This document shows, piece by piece, positions 1-9,748 of a stretch of DNA of 64,000 bases. The stretch's first letter is position 1; every line of letters starts with the position of its first letter. The position numbers were made by a program, and so were the translations under genes. The DNA lies in NCBI GenBank assembly GCA_017936375.1, contig JAGBFR010000044.1:1-64000 (forward strand). Reading direction: 5' to 3'. Below the pieces are notes generated by a model that saw only the letters and a program-made list of their open reading frames with translations, was not told the DNA's origin and searched no databases. Source of the stretch: Clostridia bacterium (GTDB lineage Bacteria; Bacillota; Clostridia; Christensenellales; Aristaeellaceae).

Positions 1-532
1 CCCAGCCCGCCCACTTACTTCCCCGCCCTGCCGCAGCAGGGTTCCCCGTAACCCCAAAAGCCTTCCCTGTAGGGGAGGGGCTCTGCTCCTCCCAAATGCC
101 AACACCCCTTGTAGGGGAGGGGCTCTGCTCCTCCCTCGTGCAGGCATGGCATATGCCCAAACCGTATTGGAGAGCGACGCCTTGCTGCCCGCAGGCTCCC
201 TCCGGCTGCCGTTGGCAGCCACCTCCCTCCCGGAGGGAGGCTTGAATAAGCGCCGCTCTGCACATCAGCGCCGCTGATTTGCAAAGTAATTCAGAGGAAC
301 AGGCTCCCTCTGGGAGGGAGCTGGCGGCGAAGCCGACTGAGGGAGCTCGCGAGCGCATCTGCCGCGCACACCAAAAATGGCTGCACCTATGTGCAGCTGG
401 GCTTCCGTCCCGGCTTTGGCTGGCGGCGCATGGCCGCTGAGCTATTTGGTCGCTTGCGGGGCTGGGTTACTGCTTTGCTGGTCCCCACCCAGCCCGCCCA
501 AGCTCCTTCCGCGCCTTACCGTAGCTGGGAAC
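1..532. repeat. Gene-free stretch with palindromic repeats
   Basis: No gene is supported here. Two copies of a short module reading TGTAGGGGAGGGGCTCTGC and ending in CTCCTCCC lie at 61-93 and 105-135. Copies of the GGAGGGAG palindrome family lie at about 195-245 and 300-345, each beside a small stem such as GGCTTCGCC. Fragments of a third family (cccacccagcccgcccaag) sit at 1-60 and about 483-530. The same modules recur in most long gaps of the window. Confidence 0.75.
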
Positions 533-565
533 GAAAAAACCCGCTCCACACGGAAGCGGGTTTCT
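533..565 (-). terminator. Intrinsic terminator of the opp operon
   Basis: Inverted arms at 537-545 and 555-563 (AACCCGCT against AGCGGGTT) are followed on the minus strand by a run of six T. It lies just past the stop codon of the 78-residue gene that ends the oppB-C-D-F operon. Confidence 0.8.
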
Positions 566-573
566 ATTCACAT

Positions 574-810
574 TTACCTGACCACGAAGAAGTACCCGAC
601 GGCGGCGAGGATCGCCAGCACGATCAGGCAGGCCGGTACGATGGTGATCATCGCAGCGATGATCATCGCGCAGCCGTCGCCCTTCTCCATCAGATCGCCG
701 GGGGTGAGCTCGTCGTCGTAGCGGCCACGGCCGTGCGCGTCGCGCGCGGCGCGCTGCTCGCTGCTCAGCTTCTGTGCGCGCTCGATCTTCCCCTGAAACG
801 GCATCCTCAT
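574..810 (-). CDS. Small C-terminally anchored membrane protein, last gene of opp operon
   Basis: A 78-residue protein that I do not recognise. Residues 1-44 are charged and hydrophilic. Residues about 46-76 form one long hydrophobic segment ending FFVVR, so it would be a tail-anchored membrane peptide with its N-terminus inside. The start is supported by a GGAG site that overlaps the stop codon of the oppF-like gene (GGAGtaagcgATG), which suggests translational coupling. It is followed at once by the operon terminator. Its place at the end of an oligopeptide permease operon suggests an accessory subunit or regulator of the transporter, but that is inference from position only. Confidence 0.6.
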   Translation of the reverse strand: MRMPFQGKIERAQKLSSEQRAARDAHGRGRYDDELTPGDLMEKGDGCAMIIAAMITIVPACLIVLAILAAVGYFFVVR

Positions 811-813
811 CGC

Positions 814-2347
814 TTACTCCTTGCCCGCGAGCGGGTGGTGGCAGGCGACGAAGTGGTTCGGCGCGATCTCGGTCCACTCCGGCGTCGCGTGCTTGCAGAT
901 CTCGGTGCAGTGCGCGCAGCGGGTGTGGAATTTGCAGCCCTTCGGCGGGTTGACCGGGCTCGGAATATCGCCCTCGAGGATGCGCAGCTCCTTGTTGCCG
1001 TCCATGTCGGTCGTCGGGATCGCAGCCATCAGCGCCTCGGTGTAGGGGTGCTTCGGGTTGTCGAAGAGCTCCTGCGTCGGGGCGAGCTCGACCATGTTGC
1101 CCAGGTACATGACGCCGATGCGGTCGGAGATGTACTTGACGACGGACAGGTCGTGCGTGATGAAGAGGTAAGTCAGATTGCTCTGCTGCTTGAGGTCATA
1201 GAGGAGGTTGATGATCTGGCTCTGGATGGACACGTCCAGCGCGGAGACCGCCTCGTCGCAGACCACGAACTTCGGCTTCACCGCAAGGCTGCGGGCGATG
1301 CCGATGCGCTGGCGCTGACCGCCGGAGAACTGATGCGGATACCTGTGCAGGAAGTAGCTGGCCAGGCCCGCGTCCTCCATCGTCTTGACGATGTACTCCT
1401 GCATGCGCTCGTCGTTCTTCTTGAAGAAGCCGTGCGCCAGCAGGCCCTCGCCGATGATGTTGCCCACGGTCATGCGCGGGTTCAGCGAGGAGTACGGATC
1501 CTGGAAGATCAGCTGCAGGTCGCTGCGCAGCACGCGGATCTCCGGGTACTCAAGGCGGGCAAGGTCGATGCCCTCGTCGCGCATCGCCTCGTACTTGTCA
1601 AATTCAGCGTTGCCGATGTGCGGCTTGCGCATCTCGTCAAGCTCCGCGCGCACGGCGGCGAGCTGCTCGTCGATCGCGGCGATCTGCTTGTCCAGCTCGG
1701 CGATCTTCGCCTCGCTCTTGGCGATCTTGCCGGCTTCGTTCTTGCCCTTCTCGGCGGCGTACTTCGCGTCGTCAAGGTCGAGCTGGGCGGCCTTGCGCTT
1801 CTCGCGCAGGTCGCGGCGGCTCTTGGCAAAGCCGTACTCCTTGAGGAACAGGGCGACAGCCGCCTTGTTGTCCTCAATGGCGAGGAAGCCGCCGATCAGG
1901 TTCGCCATGTCGAGCATGGCGTCGCTGGCGTCCTTCTTGGCCTTGCTCAGCGCGTCGGCCTTCTTGTACTTTTCCTCGCCGTCGGGCATCGCGTCGTATT
2001 CCTTCTGCGCCGCCTCGTAGGCCTTCTCGAGGGCCTTCCACTGCGTGCGCAGCTTGTCGATCGACTTCAGCGTCTTTTCGACATAGCGCGGGGCGAGCTC
2101 GTCGAGCACGCGGCCATAGTACATGCTGCGGCCGTCGGTCTGGCGATAGAGCTGAAGGAGGGTGCGGCCGAGCGTGGACTTGCCGCAGCCGGACTCGCCG
2201 ACCAGGCCGAAGGTCTCGCCCTCGTAGATGTCCAGCGTGATGCCGTCGTTCGCCTTGACGAACAGGCCCTTCTTCTTCAGCGGGAAATACTGCTTGAGGT
2301 TGCTGATGCGAAGCAGCACCTTCTTGCCCTCGTTCGGGTTCTTCACA

Positions 2348-2364
<17 letters not shown>
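814..2364 (-). CDS. oppF: Oligopeptide ABC transporter ATPase, OppF type, with coiled-coil insert
   Basis: A 516-residue ATPase of an oligopeptide/dipeptide ABC importer. It couples ATP hydrolysis at the inner membrane face to peptide uptake through the OppB/OppC channel. The Walker A motif GESGCGKST is at 56-64, the Q-loop QDP near 288, the signature FSGGQ at 346-350 and Walker B VVCDEAVSALD at about 367-377. The C-terminus has the OppD/F-type Cys cluster (KGCKFHTRC, then further Cys). The usual family length is about 320-330. The excess is a charged, heptad-like helical insert at about 88-278, between Walker A and the Q-loop. Start is GTG with GGAGG six bases upstream, and it overlaps the oppD-like gene by 17 bases. 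Specificity for peptides is inferred from family. Confidence 0.93.
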
Positions 2365-3343
<979 letters not shown>

Positions 3344-3358
3344 TTTTACCCCTCCTTT

Positions 3359-5215
3359 TTAGCGGCCGATGGACTTCGGGTCGAGCGCGTCGCGCAGGCC
3401 GTCGCCGATCAGGTTGATGCAGATGGTACAGATGCCGAAGATCGTCGCCGGGAATACCCACTGCCACCAGTACTGCTGGATGACGATGGAGTTGTTCGCG
3501 CCGTTCAAAAGGTTGCCCCACGTCGGGGTCGGCAGCGGAATACCGAAGCCGAGGTAAGACAGCGTGGACTCGGTCAGCATGCAGGTGGCGAAGTCCAGCG
3601 TCATGGAGACGATCAGCAGGGAGAATACGTTGGGCAGGATGTGGCGGAACACGATCGTGCTCTCCTTGATGCCCATGGCCTTGGCGGCGGTGACGTATTC
3701 CATCTCGCGCTGGGCGAGGATCTGGCTGCGCACGAGGCGGCAGGTCGGCACCCAGGAGAGAACGCCGAGAACGACCATGATCAGGTACATCCTCTGCGTC
3801 GGGTCAAGGCGCGTGCCGATGACGGCGGAGAGGATCATCGCAAACGGGATGAACGGCAGGCCGCCGACGATCTCAGCCACGCGCATGATGAGCATATCCA
3901 GCTTGCCGCCGAAGTAGCCGGCGATGCCGCCCAGGATGATGCCCAGGATGGTGGCGATGATGACGGAGATCGCGCCGACGGTCATGGTGACCCTGCCGCC
4001 GTTGACGATACGGGTCAGCATGTCGCGGCCGAGCGTATCGGTGCCCAGCGTGAAGCCCTTCAGGCCCCAGGTGTGGAGCTGGCCGGCCTCGTCGAGCGCG
4101 TAGTTCTGATAGTTGGAGACGAAGAGCTTCTCGGTCTTCACGCCCGCCAGCTCTTCCGGCATGGTCAGCTGCTTATACTTGTTGTCGCCCCAGGTCACGA
4201 CGCTGCCGTCCTCCAGCAGCGCGGTGTAGTGGTAGCGGCCGCCGTAGAGCCCCACGACCTTCGCGCCGAACTCGGGCACATTGCCCTCGCCCTTGGCCGC
4301 GTTGCCCCAGACGATGACCTGACCGTCCTCGGTCAGCGCGGCGACGGACTTCGCCGTGGAGGCGATGTCCACGACATTGCCCTTCTTCTTCGCCTCATCC
4401 GGGATGCGGGCGAAGGGGGAGTTCTTATCCTTATAGCCGGTGTAGGCGACGGTGCCGTCGGTCATCAGGCAGATGTACTCGTTCTCGGTCAGGGCCACCT
4501 TGGCGACCTTGCCCTCGTACTTGGAGCGGATCTTGATGTCCGCCATGTTGCCGTTGCCCCAGAGGTAGCAGTTGCCGTCGGAGGTGACGATCGCGGAGAA
4601 CTGATTGCTCGCCTCGACCTGGACGACCTCCCACGCCTTGCCGCCCTTCTTCATGGCCTTCTCCATGTCGTTGGAGAACTTGTCCTGCTTCAGGCGGGTG
4701 TTGCCCCAGACGTAGACCTGACCGTCCGTGCCGAGCGCGACCACGTGGTCGGTGCCGGCGGCGATCATCTGCAGATCCGCGGCGCGGACCTCCTCAGGCA
4801 CATTGCTGATGTCGATCTTGTCGGTGATGCGGGTGTGGCCCCAGATGTAGAGCTCGCCGTTGACGTCGGTGCCGATGCCGTAGGTGTTGCCTGCGGCGAT
4901 GTCGGCGACGCCGGCGTCGAGCATGGCCTGCGGCACGTCCATCATGTTGTTGGACGGCGGCAGATTGACCAGCGTGGCGTCCTGCTCGGACAGGTCGAGC
5001 ACCCAGTACTTCGGGCCGACCATGACGAACACGAAGATCGCCAGGAAGACGAACAGGCCGATCATGGCCAGCGGCTTGTGCACGAAGTTGGAGAGCATCT
5101 GGCGCATCGGGGTCTGGATCTTCTCCGCATCCTGCGCGGAGAGCTCCGGCCTCTGGCCGAGGAACATGCGCTTGAACCAGCGCACGAGGAAGAATTCCTT
5201 CTTATTGTTGCTCAT
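3359..5215 (-). CDS. oppC: OppC-type permease carrying an RCC1-like seven-bladed propeller
   Basis: A 618-residue membrane subunit of the peptide importer, about twice the usual length of 290-310. Residues about 48-70 form the first membrane helix. The permease core (five more helices) spans about 390-618, with the EAA loop reading AAKAMGIKES. Between them, about residues 90-385, lie seven repeats of the RCC1 pattern (for example ALGTDGQVYVWG, SDGNCYLWG, TEDGQVIVWG, LEDGSVVTWG). That count fits a complete seven-bladed beta-propeller. From OppC topology the insert would sit outside the membrane, facing the substrate-binding protein. Start has AAGGAGG upstream. The permease assignment is firm. 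The propeller's role (docking of OppA or a peptide, or an environmental contact) is inference. Confidence 0.92.
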   Translation of the reverse strand: MSNNKKEFFLVRWFKRMFLGQRPELSAQDAEKIQTPMRQMLSNFVHKPLAMIGLFVFLAIFVFVMVGPKYWVLDLSEQDATLVNLPPSNNMMDVPQAMLDAGVADIAAGNTYGIGTDVNGELYIWGHTRITDKIDISNVPEEVRAADLQMIAAGTDHVVALGTDGQVYVWGNTRLKQDKFSNDMEKAMKKGGKAWEVVQVEASNQFSAIVTSDGNCYLWGNGNMADIKIRSKYEGKVAKVALTENEYICLMTDGTVAYTGYKDKNSPFARIPDEAKKKGNVVDIASTAKSVAALTEDGQVIVWGNAAKGEGNVPEFGAKVVGLYGGRYHYTALLEDGSVVTWGDNKYKQLTMPEELAGVKTEKLFVSNYQNYALDEAGQLHTWGLKGFTLGTDTLGRDMLTRIVNGGRVTMTVGAISVIIATILGIILGGIAGYFGGKLDMLIMRVAEIVGGLPFIPFAMILSAVIGTRLDPTQRMYLIMVVLGVLSWVPTCRLVRSQILAQREMEYVTAAKAMGIKESTIVFRHILPNVFSLLIVSMTLDFATCMLTESTLSYLGFGIPLPTPTWGNLLNGANNSIVIQQYWWQWVFPATIFGICTICINLIGDGLRDALDPKSIGR

Positions 5216-5232
5216 GAAATCTTCCTCCTTCC

Positions 5233-6255
5233 TTACTTATCCACGCGGACGCGCGGGTCGACGAGGCCGTAGCTGATGTCCATGATCAGCGAGCCCATGA
5301 GCGCGACGATCGTGTAGAACATCTGAATGGCGAGCACCAGCTCAAAGTCGAGGTTGTTCAGGCCCGTCCAGTACAGGGAGCCCATACCGTTGAGGGAGAA
5401 CGTGTTCTCGATGATGACCGAGCCGGAGAAAATGCTGATGAACCAGCCGATGATCGAGGTGATGATCGGCAGCAGCGCGTTGCGCCACGCGTGGGAGTAG
5501 ATGACGACCTTCTCCTTGAGGCCCTTGGCGCGCGCCGTGCGGATGTAGTCCATGCTCAGCGCGTCGATCATGGCAGAGCGGACGTAGCGGGTCATGCCGC
5601 CCAGGGAGGCGAAGGTCATGACGATGACCGGCAGGCAGATATGCCTGAACATATCCACGAACTCCTCCCAGCCGCTATTGTAGATGGCGCCGGCGGTCTT
5701 TGTGCCGCTGATCGGGAAGATGCGCCAGAACACGCAGAAGAAGAACATGAAGATCAGCGCGATGATGTAGATCGGCATGGAATAGCCGACCATCGTGACC
5801 ACCTGCACGCCGGAGTCGATCTTCTTTCCCTTATGCACGGCGCAGTAGATGCCCAGCGGGATCGTGATGCCCAGCGCCGCGATGGTGGAGAAAATGTTGA
5901 TGAAGATCGTGTTGCTCATCGGGGACTTGATGACCTCGATGACGTCCTGCTTGAAGAAGTTGGAGTGGCCGAAGTTGCCCTGCAGCAGGCCGTTGAAGCC
6001 CTGATCCTGCACATCCGGCCACAGGCCCATCCAGCGGGCATAGCGGATGACCAGCGGATCATCCAGACCCATGCGCACGCGCAGGTCCTGATACATCTTT
6101 TCATACTCGTCCGGCTTGAGTGTCTGCTTCATGCCTTCCAGCTCGGCGCGGGCCGGGTCGGAGGGAATCAGATTGTAGAGCGAGTACATCAAAAACGATA
6201 CGATGAGGAATACCAGCGCCATGTATGCGAAGCGCTTGGCGATATATTTGCCCAT
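5233..6255 (-). CDS. oppB: Oligopeptide ABC transporter permease, OppB type
   Basis: A 340-residue membrane subunit with the OppB N-terminus (MGKYIAKRFAYM), a long extracytoplasmic loop at about 35-110, and six hydrophobic segments. The EAA loop reads TARAKGLKEK, and the C-terminus ends in the family pattern DPRVRVDK. I chose the ATG at 6255, three codons inside the longest frame, because GAGAGG lies nine bases upstream of it and almost touches the outer ATG at 6264. It is the first gene of the B-C-D-F-small peptide unit, with short gaps or overlaps throughout. Confidence 0.93.
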   Translation of the reverse strand: MGKYIAKRFAYMALVFLIVSFLMYSLYNLIPSDPARAELEGMKQTLKPDEYEKMYQDLRVRMGLDDPLVIRYARWMGLWPDVQDQGFNGLLQGNFGHSNFFKQDVIEVIKSPMSNTIFINIFSTIAALGITIPLGIYCAVHKGKKIDSGVQVVTMVGYSMPIYIIALIFMFFFCVFWRIFPISGTKTAGAIYNSGWEEFVDMFRHICLPVIVMTFASLGGMTRYVRSAMIDALSMDYIRTARAKGLKEKVVIYSHAWRNALLPIITSIIGWFISIFSGSVIIENTFSLNGMGSLYWTGLNNLDFELVLAIQMFYTIVALMGSLIMDISYGLVDPRVRVDK

Positions 6256-6274
6256 CTCATCCATCCTCTCTTTG

Positions 6275-6560
6275 TTTTGTCGTCATGTTGTGCATCGGAA
6301 CAAGGGCTCTGCCTTTGGTCGCGCGGCAGAGGATGCCCCTTGTCAAGGGCAAAGCCCTTGTCCCATGGGGACAATATTATGATGATTCTCCCTCCGTCAT
6401 CGCCTCTGGCGATGCCACCTCCCTCCCGGAGGGAGGCTTGGGTAAGCATCGCCCGGCACATCAGCGCAGCTGATCCGCCAGGACGCTTATAGGAACAGGC
6501 TCCCTCTGGGAGAGAGCTGTCTGCCGCAGGCAGACTGAGGGAGCTTGATAAACGCGAATA
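6275..6560. repeat. Intergenic palindromic repeats between oppA and oppB
   Basis: No gene. Copies of the GGAGGGAG palindrome family lie near 6408-6440 and 6498-6545, the latter with a GTCTGCC...GGCAGAC stem. To their left are GC-rich inverted segments around 6300-6370 built on AAGGGCTCTGCC and CAAGGGCAAAGCCCTTG. The repeats separate the highly expressed-looking oppA from the permease genes that follow it. Confidence 0.65.
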
Positions 6561-6587
6561 TGAGGGCGGGCGCAATGCCCGCCCTCA
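6561..6587. terminator. Perfect hairpin downstream of oppA
   Basis: An 11-bp perfect stem (TGAGGGCGGGC with GCCCGCCCTCA) and a five-base loop lie just past the oppA-like gene. The T-run is on the plus-strand side only, so on the oppA transcript it is a hairpin without a good U-tract. It may attenuate transcription into oppB or stabilise the oppA mRNA end. Confidence 0.45.
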
Positions 6588-6640
6588 GTTTTACGCATTC
6601 AGGCGCATAACGCGCTTGTACGCAGTCCGTTCGTCAAGAA

Positions 6641-8530
6641 TTACTCGGCGACGGTGGCGTAGAGGATCGCCTGATTGAAGTCCCAGAAGGAATTCTGCTC
6701 ATAGCCCTCGAGCCAATCCGGATACATGGTGATGTACACGTTGGAGTAGAGCGGGATCTGCGGCAGAATGTCGTTCCACAGCATGATGTACGCCTTCCAG
6801 TAGGCCATGTAGGTCTCCGGGTCGGTGGACTCGGTGCCATAAACCATGTTCATGGACAGAGCGTCGAGGGAGTCGTTGTACAGGCGGTTGAGGTTGTAGC
6901 CCTGGGCAACCAGATCCGGGTCCTGAGTCCACTCGTAGGACATGTCGTACGCCGGGGTGAAGTTGGTGGCCAGGTTGAACATGCCGTAGGTCGGGACCAG
7001 GTACTTGTCGCCCTGGCTGCCGTCACGGTAGTAGTAGTTGAGCAGCTCGGTGAAGGTCATGACGTTCTGGTTGATCTTCATGCCGGTCGCCGCGGTCGCC
7101 TCGCTCTGGGCGAGCATGACGTTGAGCAGCTCGGAAACGGAGTTGTTCTCAGAAGAGGACCACTCGATGATCAGCGGCATCAGGATGGTGCCGTCTTCCA
7201 GGGTCACGTTGTGCACATAGTTGCCAGCCTCAACGGCGGTAACCTTCTTGTGGCGGATGTTGCCCTCGGTCCACTCGGAACCGTCGGCGTTGTAGTTCCA
7301 GCCGTCCTGGGTCAGGATCTCGTTGGCGAGCTCCGGATCGTAGGAGTAGGTGTTCAGGGTGACCTCAAGCCACTCCTCGGCTTCCTGAGCCTGCCACAGG
7401 CCGGTGCCGTACGGGCCGTTGACGACGCCGCCCCAGCCAAGGCAGAAGGTGTTGGCGAACTCATTGCGGTCCAGCAGGAGGGCGACGGCCTTACGGACGG
7501 CCTCGAACTGGGTCGGGCCAAAGTCACACTGGAAGTTCAGCATGCCGTAGCCCGGGCGATCGAACTCGACATAATCGAAGCCGCCGGCCTCGATGATGTC
7601 AAGCGCGGTGTTGACCTGAGAACCATCGGTGATGGTGTCATAGAAGTTGAACGCGCCGGTCTTGATGGCGTCGGCCCAGGTGGCGTCCTCAGCCTTCACG
7701 ACGACGATCTTCTCGATGGACGGCTTCTGGCCTTCGAAGTTGCCGGCGTAGTTCTCGTTGATCACGAAGGTCGCCTGCAGAGCGCCCTTGTCGAACTCGA
7801 CGAGGTTGTACGGGCCAGCGGACACGCGGTCAGCGTTGGCGTTGAAGCGGGCATACTCGAGCTGCGCAGAAACGGCGTCCTTGGTCAGGCCGGCGATGTA
7901 GGCGCCCTCGCCATCGTCCTTCAGCTCAACGGCCTCGCCGAGCCAGTACTTCATGGAGAACGGCATGTCAGAGACGTAAGCCATGTCGAAGAAGTACGGG
8001 ATCTTGTCCGGCACGATGGTGACGGAGTAGGTGTAATCGTCGATCAGGCGGATGCCGGAAACGACGGTCGCAGCCGCATCATAGTACTCCTGGCCGCCGA
8101 CATAGGTCATGTAGCCGGTCAGCTTCGCGCCCACTTCGGTAGCGACGTTGGAGCAGGAGAAGACCATCGGCCACACGAAGTCCTTCGCGGTGATGGCTTC
8201 GCCGTTGTTGTAAACCAGGCCCTCGTTGATCTTCACGGTGAAGGTCTTGGAGCCGTCCGGGTTCACGACGGAGGAGAGGTCCGCGCAGACGGTCGGGTTG
8301 ATGACGTACGCGCCGCCCTGATCGGTAACGGTGACCGCGTAATCGTTGGTCAGGTTACGGATCATGTTGTCGGTGGCGTTGTTGGTCCACCAGGCGCCCG
8401 GGGCGAAGTCGCCGCCGATCTCGGTGGTGGAGCCGTACACGATGGTGCCCTTCTCGGCGCTCTCAGCGAAAGCGCAGCTCACGGACAGCAGCATGGCAAC
8501 GGCCAGCAGCAGGGAGAGAAGCTTCTTCAT
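6641..8530 (-). CDS. oppA: Oligopeptide-binding protein of ABC transporter, OppA type
   Basis: A 629-residue extracytoplasmic solute-binding protein of the SBP_bac_5 family, which captures peptides for OppBCDF. A signal peptide covers residues 1 to about 23 (MKKLLSLLLAVAMLLS, then a predicted cut after AFA). A Cys lies near the end of the hydrophobic core, but SVSC is a poor lipobox, so lipid anchoring is uncertain. The mature part shows the family pattern, including AVTVTDQGG, then INEGLVYNNGEAITAKDFVW, and AVALLLDRNEFAN near 345. The C-terminus ends with an IPLYSNVYITMYPDWLEGY-type block. AGGAGG lies nine bases upstream of the ATG. It precedes oppB by about 380 bases of repeats, so its expression level probably differs from that of the permease genes. 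Confidence 0.93.
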   Translation of the reverse strand: MKKLLSLLLAVAMLLSVSCAFAESAEKGTIVYGSTTEIGGDFAPGAWWTNNATDNMIRNLTNDYAVTVTDQGGAYVINPTVCADLSSVVNPDGSKTFTVKINEGLVYNNGEAITAKDFVWPMVFSCSNVATEVGAKLTGYMTYVGGQEYYDAAATVVSGIRLIDDYTYSVTIVPDKIPYFFDMAYVSDMPFSMKYWLGEAVELKDDGEGAYIAGLTKDAVSAQLEYARFNANADRVSAGPYNLVEFDKGALQATFVINENYAGNFEGQKPSIEKIVVVKAEDATWADAIKTGAFNFYDTITDGSQVNTALDIIEAGGFDYVEFDRPGYGMLNFQCDFGPTQFEAVRKAVALLLDRNEFANTFCLGWGGVVNGPYGTGLWQAQEAEEWLEVTLNTYSYDPELANEILTQDGWNYNADGSEWTEGNIRHKKVTAVEAGNYVHNVTLEDGTILMPLIIEWSSSENNSVSELLNVMLAQSEATAATGMKINQNVMTFTELLNYYYRDGSQGDKYLVPTYGMFNLATNFTPAYDMSYEWTQDPDLVAQGYNLNRLYNDSLDALSMNMVYGTESTDPETYMAYWKAYIMLWNDILPQIPLYSNVYITMYPDWLEGYEQNSFWDFNQAILYATVAE

Positions 8531-8615
8531 ACAGAAAACCTCCTAGTTAATTTTTATATCTTTGATCGCCGGGACGGGCCCCGCGCAAAAATATACGATG
8601 TCAGGCAGAAGGGGC

Positions 8616-8822
8616 TCAGGCTTCCTTCTGCAGCGCGTCAAGGTCGATGTCCAGCAGCCGGGCGATCAGCGGGATCTGCTCATGCCCCGGGCGCTTTCCG
8701 TGCAGGATGCGGCTGATCTGCACCGGGCTCGTGCCGATCCTCTCGGCCAGCTCGCGCGCGTCCATCTGCCGTTCCAGCAGCCGGATCTTCACCTGACGGC
8801 CAAACGGCGTCAGCTCGCTCAT
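8616..8822 (-). CDS. Small XRE-type helix-turn-helix regulator
   Basis: A 68-residue DNA-binding protein that is little more than one HTH domain. Its core reads DARELAERIGTSPVQISRIL, a lambda-repressor-like HTH. I chose the ATG at 8822 over the longer frame because GGGAGG lies eight bases upstream. The upstream region has a near-consensus promoter (8945-8973) and a palindrome at the expected transcript start, which suggests autoregulation. It lies just upstream of oppA on the same strand, separated by about 85 bases, so it may be transcribed into oppA and could sense nutritional state. That link is inference. Confidence 0.85.
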   Translation of the reverse strand: MSELTPFGRQVKIRLLERQMDARELAERIGTSPVQISRILHGKRPGHEQIPLIARLLDIDLDALQKEA

Positions 8823-8920
8823 TTCCGCATCCTCCCTTCCTTTCCGCTTCGTTTCACTCCCCCTCGGGGCGCATAATTCCCCAGAGAAATGAATAACCGG
8901 GGCGGCCTTTGGGTCACTCC

Positions 8921-8937
8921 GGTTAAGTAAATTAACC
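8921..8937. promoter_or_regulatory. Candidate operator of the HTH gene
   Basis: A perfect palindrome GGTTAA-N5-TTAACC lies just downstream of the -10 box of the HTH promoter, at about +1 to +17 of the transcript. A site there would block transcription when bound, as expected for an autorepressor. Confidence 0.55.
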
Positions 8938-8944
8938 ATGCCTT

Positions 8945-8973
8945 ATCATACACACTTTACGCGCTGATGTCAA
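8945..8973 (-). promoter_or_regulatory. Sigma-A-type promoter of the HTH gene
   Basis: On the minus strand TTGACA (8968-8973) is followed by exactly 17 bases and TATGAT (8945-8950). It leaves a leader of about 115 bases before the ATG at 8822. Confidence 0.8.
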
Positions 8974-9097
8974 GTGGAAATTCGTTTCTTTTTCATATTT
9001 AACATGAACAGATTTCACTTATCCATCAGTTCCAGGTGAGATATTTGCAGGTTTATGGTTTTTTGCCCCGAAATTTGCAGTTTCTTAACGGGGGTGG

Positions 9098-9745
9098 GTG
9101 CAGAATAGGGAATTTCTTTCGTTCCCCACTGTAGGGGAGGGGCTCTGCTCCTCCCATGCTGCCTATTTGCAGAATCGCGCTGCGGCGCGGGACCTCATCC
9201 GTCTGCCCTCCGGGCAGCCACCTTCCCCATCGGGGAAGGCCTTTGGGCAGCAGGTAGCCCTGCATCGCCAAGGCGCGGAAGCAGCTTGGGCGGGCGGGTG
9301 GGACTCGGCAAAGTCGCTGCGAAGCAGCGGATTGCCCAGAGCGAATACAATCAAACTCTGTTCATCCTCACAGCATCAGCGCCCGCAGGCTCCCTCAGTC
9401 GGCTTCGCCGACAGCATTCCGGAGAACTCGCATAGTCGCCTGACGGCTCCTTGCGATTCCCCACGCTCCGCCCGCTCATATCCGCCACTGGCGGCGCGGG
9501 CTTCGGTGCCTCCCAGAGGGAGCCTATTCCTCTGAGACACTCCGCGCATCAACCGCGCCGATCTGCAAAGCGCCGCCATGTTAAGCCTCCCTCCGGGAGG
9601 GAGGTGGATGCCGAAGGCAGACGGAGGGAGCCTCCGGGCGGCAAAGCAGCACTTTCCAATAAAGTTTGATCTCCGTGATACACAAGGGAGGAGCAGAGCC
9701 CCTCCCCTACATGGTTTCATTCCAAAGGTATCCTGCGCTGGGCGG
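9098..9745. repeat. Long block of palindromic repeat modules
   Basis: No gene is supported between 8974 and 9748; 8974-9097 shows nothing recognisable. From 9126 there is a copy of the GGGGAGGGGCTCTGCTCC module (again inverted at 9686-9711). A CCTTCCCC-type module lies at about 9181-9245 and a piece of the cccGCCCAAGC family near 9270-9310. A GGAGGGAG-type module at about 9385-9530 has the nested 105-bp module (GCATAGTCGCCTGACGGC ... CCGCCACTGGCGG) inside it. A further GGAGGGAG copy lies at 9585-9635. Confidence 0.7.
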
Positions 9746-9748
9746 GGC

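Noticed and set aside
6641..8530. OppA-like protein as a lipoprotein
   Set aside because: The Cys near the signal end lies in SVSC, which is a weak lipobox, and an AFA cut site follows. I left it open and did not call it a lipoprotein.
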